NCBI GenBank assembly: GCA_013698495.1
Contig: JACCUV010000105.1
Coordinates: forward strand, 1-11,696
DNA: 11,696 nt
Direction of reading: 5' to 3'
DNA from: Chloroflexia bacterium
GTDB lineage: Bacteria > Chloroflexota > Chloroflexia > Thermomicrobiales > UBA6265
A program made the translations under genes and the position numbers. This document shows positions 6,297 to 11,696 of this stretch, one piece after another (the stretch's first letter is position 1; every line of letters starts with the position of its first letter). The notes below the pieces were generated by a model, which ran no database searches, was not told where the DNA came from, and worked only from the letters and a program-made list of their open reading frames with translations.

Positions 6297-7154
6297 ATGA
6301 AGGTCCTGATTTCAGCGGATATGGAAGGAACCTGCGGCGTCTCATCGTGGGTGCACGTCACACCACCGGAAGGAGCCGGCGGTGAACCCTCGAACCAGAC
6401 CGAGTACGAGCGTGGCCGCCTGCGGATGACGCGGGAGGTTAACGCCGCGATCGAGGGCGCCCTCGCCGGCGGGGCCACGGAAGTAATCGTCAACGATAGC
6501 CACGATGGCATGCGCAACCTGATCGGCGAGGAACTGCACCCGGATTGCCGCTACACTTCCGGAAACGACAAGCCACTCGGCATGATGCAGGGCGTCGACA
6601 TCGACGGTATCGGCGCGGTGTTCTACACCGGGTATCACGCCAGGGCGGGGACGCCGAACGCGCCACTCGCCCACACCTGGACCGGCTGGTTGAACGATGT
6701 CCGGTTCGATGGCGTGTCCACCGGGGAGTTCGGGATCAATGCCGCGATCGCCGGTCATTTTGGAGTGCCCGTGATCCTCGTGACCGGCGACGACCAGGCC
6801 GTGGCTCAGACCCAGGAATTCCTGGGGCAGCAGGTTGCCGGTGTGGCGGTAAAGCAGGGCATTTCGTCCACGGCGGCCTTGCACCTCCACCCCGCCAAGG
6901 CTCAATCGCTGATTCGCGAAGCCGCCGAACGTGCCGTTCGCAACGAGCGCTCGGCCACTCCATACGTGTTGCAAGCGGGCGTCACGATCGAGCTCGACTT
7001 CGATCACCAGGCGCGCGCCGATCAGGCCGTGCTCGCCCAGAGCGTCGAGCGCGCTGGCGTGCGCACGATCGCCTTCAAGCCAGCAGACGGACTCGCCTTC
7101 TGCAAGCAGCTCCGGACGGTGATGAAGCTGGCCAGCATCCGGATGACGCCGTAA
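6297..7154 (+). CDS. dppA: D-aminopeptidase, M55 family (DppA-like)
   Basis: Zinc metallopeptidase that removes N-terminal D-residues such as D-Ala from short peptides; Bacillus DppA is the type member and forms a decamer. The 285-residue product opens with the M55 signature SADMEG (residues 6-11; metal ligands Asp8 and Glu10). Further ligand positions fit His69 in VNDSHDGM, His114 in TGYHARAGTP and Glu144 in STGEFGINA. VTGDDQAV (162-169) and VKQGIS (185-190) also match the family, as does total length. GAGGGA ending 4 bp before ATG 6297 sets the start; upstream codons read back toward the rpsU terminator and are not conserved-looking. It has no dpp transport genes beside it in this window, unlike the Bacillus operon. 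A DAO-family oxidase lies about 3 kb upstream. Family secure, exact peptide substrate unknown. Confidence 0.93.
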   Translation: MKVLISADMEGTCGVSSWVHVTPPEGAGGEPSNQTEYERGRLRMTREVNAAIEGALAGGATEVIVNDSHDGMRNLIGEELHPDCRYTSGNDKPLGMMQGVDIDGIGAVFYTGYHARAGTPNAPLAHTWTGWLNDVRFDGVSTGEFGINAAIAGHFGVPVILVTGDDQAVAQTQEFLGQQVAGVAVKQGISSTAALHLHPAKAQSLIREAAERAVRNERSATPYVLQAGVTIELDFDHQARADQAVLAQSVERAGVRTIAFKPADGLAFCKQLRTVMKLASIRMTP

Positions 7155-7206
7155 TTCGCATCGAGGCGCCAACCCAAATGCGGCGGCTGTCGTTCAACGG
7201 CGGGAT

Positions 7207-7233
7207 TGTCATTCCGACGAACGAGGAATCCTG
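7207..7233 (+). repeat. Intergenic repeat TGTCATTCCG ... GAGGAATCCTG (copy 2)
   Basis: TGTCATTCCG (7207-7216), six bases, then GAGGAATCCTG (7223-7233). It is a second copy of the element at 4412-4444, again between two convergent genes. ATTCC/GGAAT can form a small hairpin. No transposase or other mobile gene is near. Confidence 0.55.
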
Positions 7234-7248
7234 GAAACTCTCATAACT

Positions 7249-7995
7249 TCAGAGTGGGCGCTCGATCGGGCGCCAGATCGCCTTGAGCGATACGTCTTCC
7301 CGTTGATCGGCGCGGCGACCGAGTTCGGAGAAGAACCCGTCGGCTTCGTGCGTGATCCGTTGCTCGCGCAATCTGAGCAGGTCCAGCAAGAGCGTCGCCA
7401 CCAGCGCAATCAGCATCATCCCCGTCATCAGGGTGGCGCCAATTGTCAGCGCCCCCAGCCCCATCCTCAGCACCCAGAACGCGGAGAGACCAAGCACCTC
7501 GGGCAGCGTGTTGCTGGCCTCGGCGCCTTGCACCACCATCGCGTTCAACCGCTGGTTCATGATGAACAACGGCATCCAGATCAGGGCAGAGAGCGCCAGC
7601 GTGCCGAGTTGCAGCAGATATCCGCCAACATGCCGCGCGAACAGGCAAGCCAACACTGTCAGCATGGCGACCAGCAACACGGAGCCGACCGCCCGGATTT
7701 CGGGCTCCACCGGGTCGTAGACGACACGCTGATAGTCCCACGGCATCGACAGCCGGTAGGGCTCGGCCACGAGCTGGAGCCAGTCGTCGAACAGGGACAC
7801 CCACGCCAGCGTCGTGAGCGCCAATACCGCCCCGATGCGCGCCATGAGCCGCCAGAATCGGGAGTGGTCGTTCCACACATCGCGGAAGAAACCACGATTG
7901 AGCATGATGCCGATCGCACACATGAACAGCAACACGATGCCGATAGATTCGCGCGCCAGCATCGCGGATTTGAAGAGTTCGACAAAGTTGGTCAT
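7249..7995 (-). CDS. Multi-span membrane protein of unknown function
   Basis: I do not recognise the family. The 248-residue product is an integral membrane protein with probable spans at about 16-33, 52-69, 103-120, 125-147 and 168-207, the last long enough for two helices. A polar loop (70-100, with Trp, Tyr and acidic residues) separates the second and third spans. A charged cytosolic tail follows residue 207. No catalytic motif or transporter signature is evident. ATG 7995 is preferred because GGAG lies 7 bp upstream; an earlier ATG at 8049 would add 18 residues but has no ribosome site. It follows the zinc-ribbon gene by 81 bp on the same strand with no terminator visible between, so the two are probably co-transcribed. 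That pairing is the only clue to function. Confidence 0.8.
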   Translation of the reverse strand: MTNFVELFKSAMLARESIGIVLLFMCAIGIMLNRGFFRDVWNDHSRFWRLMARIGAVLALTTLAWVSLFDDWLQLVAEPYRLSMPWDYQRVVYDPVEPEIRAVGSVLLVAMLTVLACLFARHVGGYLLQLGTLALSALIWMPLFIMNQRLNAMVVQGAEASNTLPEVLGLSAFWVLRMGLGALTIGATLMTGMMLIALVATLLLDLLRLREQRITHEADGFFSELGRRADQREDVSLKAIWRPIERPL

Positions 7996-8076
7996 GACAG
8001 GACTCCAGAACAGCGCCGCGCCTGAAACCGATTCGATGATGACCATCATACGCTCGATCGCGACCCGATGGAACCC

Positions 8077-8967
8077 TCACTCCACCGTCTCACCGAGGCG
8101 AGCGAGGTCCGCCTCCACGTTCCGCAGTCGTGTCCTGGCGAGCGACAACCCCTCCACGATCCTGGCCCTGTCCTCGGCCTCGCGGGCGCGTTCATCGAGC
8201 AGCCGCACTTCTTCCCGCTTCAGGGCCATTGCCTCCGCATTGCGGCGGGCACAGGTCTGGCATGTGCCGCGCCAGTCCATCCAGCCGCCGCAGACCGGGC
8301 ACGGTCTGGCGAGATCGGTCAGGGTCGGGGACTCCGGGAGCGGTTCACCATCGAGCGATCGGTCGCGCAGATTAGTGGCGAACACGAAGAGACTGTTGCT
8401 GTAGTGTTCGCCGAGGGCAGCGCGAAGGTTGGTCGGCGTATCGCTGGGGATCAGGGTATCGACGCTTCCGCTCTGGCGAACGAGTTCGGTGCGAGCAATC
8501 TGGTGACCGCGTTCAGCCCAATCGGGATCGTCGGCGTAGACGAATCGTTCGCTTCCCACCGTGAACGCGACCGTCGCCATATTACCCTCGTCGATCGCTT
8601 CGATCGCGATTCGCGTGGCGGGAACAGGATGAAACGGCCCGAGCGCAACCCGGCTGGCGATCGCCAGGTCGTCAGTCACCGTCTGCATCGCCTCGCCAAG
8701 CAGCGTTATGCGGCTGGTCCACGGATTGTCCGGAGTATCAGCCAGTTCCCCCTGTTCGATGTCGAACAGGATCGCCTGGCGTTGGCGGCGCAGGGCGGCG
8801 AGTTTACGCTGAACCGGATCCCCCGGCGATTGACGATTGCCCTCGCCCGATCGTCGCTCGATCGCCTGGGCAAGGTGCGGTGGAATCGCGCGCCTGGATT
8901 CATCAACAGTTTCGGGCTTGCCTGAGTCGGATTCGGTTGTGCCGCCGAACAGTTTGCGCCAGACCAT
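8077..8967 (-). CDS. Zinc-ribbon and coiled-coil protein of unknown function
   Basis: I do not recognise a named family. The 296-residue product starts with MVWRKLFGG and a polar, probably disordered stretch to about 50. A charged helical segment (51-75) is followed by a mixed alpha/beta region (about 85-200). A four-cysteine zinc ribbon has Cys223, Cys226, Cys236 and Cys239 (CPVCGG...CQTC). The C-terminus (about 240-296) is a long charged helix rich in Glu, Arg and Leu, likely a coiled coil. No signal peptide or membrane span is seen, so it is probably cytosolic. AAGGA ends 6 bp before ATG 8967 and decides the start; the extension to 9111 overlaps the divergent ligase gene. It is the first gene of a likely two-gene unit with the downstream membrane protein and may be its partner or regulator. 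Confidence 0.82.
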   Translation of the reverse strand: MVWRKLFGGTTESDSGKPETVDESRRAIPPHLAQAIERRSGEGNRQSPGDPVQRKLAALRRQRQAILFDIEQGELADTPDNPWTSRITLLGEAMQTVTDDLAIASRVALGPFHPVPATRIAIEAIDEGNMATVAFTVGSERFVYADDPDWAERGHQIARTELVRQSGSVDTLIPSDTPTNLRAALGEHYSNSLFVFATNLRDRSLDGEPLPESPTLTDLARPCPVCGGWMDWRGTCQTCARRNAEAMALKREEVRLLDERAREAEDRARIVEGLSLARTRLRNVEADLARLGETVE

Positions 8968-9026
8968 CGTACGTCCTTGCCTGAATTCCAGAGCCCAGTG
9001 TCTCACATAGTTCGGACGCGCCCAGC

Positions 9027-9056
9027 TTGACCCTCTTCGATCTGTCCGGGGACAAT
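9027..9056 (+). promoter_or_regulatory. Promoter of the acyl-CoA ligase gene
   Basis: TTGACC (9027-9032) and GACAAT (9051-9056) are separated by 18 bp and match 5 and 4 of 6 consensus bases. Transcription would start near 9063, about 36 nt before the ATG. It lies in the 131-bp divergent gap shared with the zinc-ribbon gene. Confidence 0.5.
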
Positions 9057-9098
9057 GGCAGTGAGCAAGACCCGCCACCGACATCGCTCGGGACGACC

Positions 9099-11060
9099 AT
9101 GACCGATTCAAACGACAGTCGCGCCGATACGATCGCCTGGGAACCAGATGAACGAACCATCGAGCGGAGCCGCCTGCGCCGCCTTATGGCCCGGATGCAT
9201 GTGCCCCGACTCGATGCGCTGTACGAGGCCGTCGCCAGCGATCCGGAACAATACTGGAGACACGCGATCGCCGATCTCGACCTGGAATGGCATCGCCCAT
9301 ACGAGCGAATCTGGGACCTCTCGCGCGGCAAGGCCTGGCCAGCATGGTTCCCCGGCGGCGGTTTCAACTACGTCACCAGCGCGCTCGAACGCCATCTGCG
9401 CGGCCACCAACGCGACATGCCAGCGGTGATCTGGGAGGGCGACGACGAATCCGTTCGCACGCTGACCTTCGCCGAGCTCGATGCCATGACCAACCGGATG
9501 GCGAATGCGCTGCGGGCGCTCGGTGTCAACAAGGGCGACAGGGTCGGCATCTTCCTGCCGATGTTGCCGGAAACGGTTGCCGCCACCCTCGCCTGCGGCA
9601 AGCTCGGAGCGATTTACGTGCCGCTGTTTTCCGGATACGGCGAGGACGCGATCGTTTCCCGTCTCGCGGACTGCGACGCCACGGTCCTGATCACCGCCAA
9701 CGGCTTCGAGCGCCGCGGCAAGCAGGTGCTGATGAAAGACGCCGCCGACAAGGCTCTGGCGAGGCTGCCGGGGGTATCGAAGTGCCTCGTCATCAAGCGC
9801 CTCGTTGTCGAATGCAGCTGGAATCCGGACCGCGACGTCTGGTGGCACGAGCTGGAAGCGGAGGCGTCGTCCGAATTCGCGGCGATCCCGACGACGGCCG
9901 ACGATCCCTACATGATTCTCTACACTTCAGGGACCACGGGCCGACCGAAAGGTTCCGTCCACATCCACGCCGGGTTTCCGATTAAGGCAACCCACGATCT
10001 CGCCTACTGCTTCGACGTCCAGGACGACGATGTTCTGTTTTGGCTGACCGATCTCGGATGGATGATGGGTCCCTGGCTGATCGCCGGTGGGTTGACCCTC
10101 GGAGCCACAATCGTGCTGCTGGAGGGCGCCCCGGACTATCCGGGTCCCGATCGCCTCTGGAAGATGGTCGAGCGTCACCGGATCACGACGCTCGGCCTGG
10201 CCCCCACCGCGATCCGGGCGTTGATGCCGCACGGTGCGAGCCTCGTCGAGGCCACCGACCGTTCCTCGCTGCGGGCTCTCGGCTCCACGGGCGAGACGTG
10301 GAACCCCGATCCGTGGTGGTGGTATTTCGAGGTGGTTGGGGAGGGGCGTTGCCCGATCGTCAACTACTCGGGCGGCACCGAAACCTCTGGCGGGATCGTC
10401 TCCGGGTTCACGATTGCTCCGATCAAACCGAGCTCGTTCACAGGACCCGTACCCGGGATGGTTGCCGACATCGTCGACGAGGAAGGGGCCTCGATGCGGT
10501 CCGGTGTCGGCGAACTCGTGCTCCGCGAACCGTGGGTCGGGATGACGAACGGCATCTGGCGCGACTCCGAACGGTACGAAGAAACGTACTGGTCGCGCTT
10601 TCCGGACACATGGGTTCATGGCGACTATGCCGAAATTGACGACGATGGATATTGGTACATCCGGGGCCGCTCGGACGACACGCTGAAGGTGGCGGGCAAG
10701 CGGATTGGACCGGCCGAAATCGAAAGCGCCGCCGTCGCGCATCCGCTCGTTCGCGAGGCGGCCGCGATCGGCGTGCCACACGAGACCAAGGGCGATGCGA
10801 TCGTGGTCTTCGCGATTGCCATGCCCGGCGAGGTGACTGATTCGGCAGCGGATGAAGTGCGGCGCTCCATTGGCGAGCGGCTGGGCGCCGCGTTGCGCCC
10901 GGAGAAAGTGGTCTTCGTCAGCGACCTGCCGAAGACACGCAACGCCAAGATCATGCGTCGCGCGATCCGGAGCGCTTGGCTCGGCCTGTCGCCCGGCGAC
11001 ATGTCGGCGCTCGAAAACCCCGCCGCAATCGATGAAATAGCCTCGCTCCGCCAATCCTGA
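9099..11060 (+). CDS. Acetyl-CoA-synthetase-like acyl-CoA ligase (AMP-forming)
   Basis: Adenylate-forming enzyme that activates a carboxylic acid with ATP and joins it to CoA, in the cytosol. The 653-residue length matches acetyl-CoA synthetases. The N-terminal part resembles the ACAS_N region (RPYERIWDLSRG, WFPGGGFNYV). The P-loop is YTSGTTGRPKG (275-285). A5 is YSGGTETSGG (423-432). The hinge motif is GRSDDTLKVAGKRIG (523-537), and the C-terminal catalytic lysine is Lys617 in RNAKIMRR. True acetyl-CoA synthetases have WWQTET at A5, where the second Trp closes the acetate pocket; here Ser-Gly-Gly precedes TET, so a larger acid is likely (propionate, butyrate, branched or keto acid). ATG 9099 is chosen since the upstream TTG at 9027 is part of the promoter; the ribosome site is weak (GGGA). 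Stands alone as a unit. Family secure, substrate inferred. Confidence 0.92.
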   Translation: MTDSNDSRADTIAWEPDERTIERSRLRRLMARMHVPRLDALYEAVASDPEQYWRHAIADLDLEWHRPYERIWDLSRGKAWPAWFPGGGFNYVTSALERHLRGHQRDMPAVIWEGDDESVRTLTFAELDAMTNRMANALRALGVNKGDRVGIFLPMLPETVAATLACGKLGAIYVPLFSGYGEDAIVSRLADCDATVLITANGFERRGKQVLMKDAADKALARLPGVSKCLVIKRLVVECSWNPDRDVWWHELEAEASSEFAAIPTTADDPYMILYTSGTTGRPKGSVHIHAGFPIKATHDLAYCFDVQDDDVLFWLTDLGWMMGPWLIAGGLTLGATIVLLEGAPDYPGPDRLWKMVERHRITTLGLAPTAIRALMPHGASLVEATDRSSLRALGSTGETWNPDPWWWYFEVVGEGRCPIVNYSGGTETSGGIVSGFTIAPIKPSSFTGPVPGMVADIVDEEGASMRSGVGELVLREPWVGMTNGIWRDSERYEETYWSRFPDTWVHGDYAEIDDDGYWYIRGRSDDTLKVAGKRIGPAEIESAAVAHPLVREAAAIGVPHETKGDAIVVFAIAMPGEVTDSAADEVRRSIGERLGAALRPEKVVFVSDLPKTRNAKIMRRAIRSAWLGLSPGDMSALENPAAIDEIASLRQS

Positions 11061-11075
11061 TCGACCACTCCACCG

Positions 11076-11095
11076 CCATACCCGCCGGGGGATGG
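11076..11095 (+). terminator. Weak stem-loop after the ligase gene
   Basis: CCAT-a-CCC pairs with GGG-g-ATGG around loop GCCG, 15 bp after the stop. No T run follows, so it is at most a Rho-assisted or processing site. Confidence 0.3.
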
Positions 11096-11134
11096 GCACA
11101 CGCGCCCTCCCGCTCGACGTTTGCTTTCGACAGG

Positions 11135-11162
11135 TTTGCCACTCCGTGGAGCGGAGTACCTT
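11135..11162 (+). promoter_or_regulatory. Possible promoter with palindrome for the YdcF-family gene
   Basis: TTTGCC (11135-11140) and TACCTT (11157-11162) are 16 bp apart, a modest match to -35 and -10 boxes. The spacer contains ACTCCG (11141-11146) and CGGAGT (11152-11157), a perfect 6-bp inverted repeat around five bases, well placed to be an operator. Confidence 0.35.
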
Positions 11163-11197
11163 TGCCAGCGAGTAGCAAGGGATGTCATGCTTCATCC

Positions 11198-11696
11198 ATG
11201 AACGATTCCGGCGCGACATCGCGCCTTCCCGATCCCGCTCCTCAAACGCCACCGTCGCCGGAAACCAGGCCGCGGCAACATGGTTCCCTCGACAATCCGA
11301 CCTGGCTGACGGAATCGCCGTACGCGCATCCCCTGACCGGTACATCGGGCAACGTGAGAAACTCCCGACGCTCGACATCTCGGCGGTGGCTCAAATCCCT
11401 GGTCCTGCTCTTCGCCCTCATGATTCCGCTCTCGATCGGGCTGGTAGGCGTAGCCGTCTACTGGGAAGCGCGAATCGCCGAGGCGCGCGAGGCCGGAGCG
11501 ATTGTGGTGATGGGGGCCGCACAGTTCGATGGGCGACCTTCCAACGTGTTCGAGGCGCGCCTCGAACACGCGCTCGACCTCTTCGAGCGGGGCTTTGCGC
11601 CGCTGATTATCCTGACCGGCGGAAACATGCCCGGCGATGCCTTCACCGAGGCGGAAACTGGCGCCCAATACCTTGTCGAACGGGGTGTGCCGGAAA
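11198..11696 (+). CDS. Membrane-anchored YdcF/DUF218-family protein (partial, 3' end outside window)
   Basis: YdcF/SanA-family proteins are linked to cell-envelope functions, and the E. coli member binds S-adenosylmethionine; a general activity is not established. The first 166 residues are visible. A Pro/Ser/Arg-rich, probably disordered leader (1-62) precedes one membrane span (about 66-88, VLLFALMIPLSIGLVGVAVY), then the DUF218 domain begins. It shows GAIVVMGAAQFDGRPSNVF (100-118), the conserved Arg121 in ARLEHALDLFERG, the strand-loop LIILTGG (136-142) and Glu-rich FTEAETGAQYL (149-159). The leader is longer than usual for the family. No good ribosome site is close (AAGGGA is 15 bp upstream), so the true start is uncertain. 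Being cut by the window edge, completeness cannot be judged. Confidence 0.87.
   Translation, partial: MNDSGATSRLPDPAPQTPPSPETRPRQHGSLDNPTWLTESPYAHPLTGTSGNVRNSRRSTSRRWLKSLVLLFALMIPLSIGLVGVAVYWEARIAEAREAGAIVVMGAAQFDGRPSNVFEARLEHALDLFERGFAPLIILTGGNMPGDAFTEAETGAQYLVERGVPE

Noticed and set aside
9927..11378. 483-codon minus-strand frame
   Set aside because: Shadow of the acyl-CoA ligase, whose P-loop, hinge and catalytic lysine motifs are intact on the plus strand.
1..11696. CRISPR arrays, tRNA/rRNA genes, phage or transposase genes
   Set aside because: I looked on both strands for regularly spaced repeats, tRNA T-loop sequences and mobile-element proteins and found none that held up.

Overview
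The window is a GC-rich chromosomal stretch of ordinary housekeeping and metabolic genes on both strands. The gene set suggests a bacterium of the Chloroflexota, perhaps Thermomicrobia-like: a ribosomal protein bS21 gene, a glucose-dehydrogenase-type medium-chain dehydrogenase, an acetyl-CoA-synthetase-like ligase, and dispersed GTCATTCCG/GAGGAATC and CCCCTACGA elements between genes. This placement is an inference from family distribution. No marker gene here proves it.

Left part (1-3653). A membrane histidine kinase of the NarL/DesK class runs leftwards off the window edge, so its response regulator is probably just outside. A 483-bp intergenic region rich in inverted repeats separates it from a rightward FAD-dependent amino-acid oxidase of the DAO/DadA family. 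That gene ends in a stem-loop. Next comes a leader with a consensus TATAAT box, which serves a HAD-family hydrolase.

Middle (3654-7154). The HAD gene converges with a leftward glucose 1-dehydrogenase-like gene. The 119-bp gap between them is largely repeat-like sequence that also supplies both stop codons. Divergently from the dehydrogenase lies rpsU (bS21), which has its own promoter-like site, a terminator-shaped hairpin in its leader and a good intrinsic terminator. A rightward DppA-type D-aminopeptidase (M55) follows.

Right part (7155-11696). A likely two-gene leftward unit encodes a zinc-ribbon/coiled-coil protein and a multi-span membrane protein, neither of known function. It is divergent from a 653-residue acyl-CoA ligase of the acetyl-CoA synthetase type. 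The ligase lacks the tryptophan that restricts true acetyl-CoA synthetases to acetate. The window ends inside a membrane-anchored YdcF/DUF218-family gene.

The metabolic genes suggest use of small organic substrates (D-amino acids or peptides, sugars, carboxylic acids), but they are mostly separate transcription units and not one pathway operon. I see no mobile element gene, CRISPR array, tRNA or rRNA, and no clear new system. The best leads are the zinc-ribbon/membrane pair, the rpsU leader hairpin, the repeat elements that abut gene ends, and a few active-site deviations.
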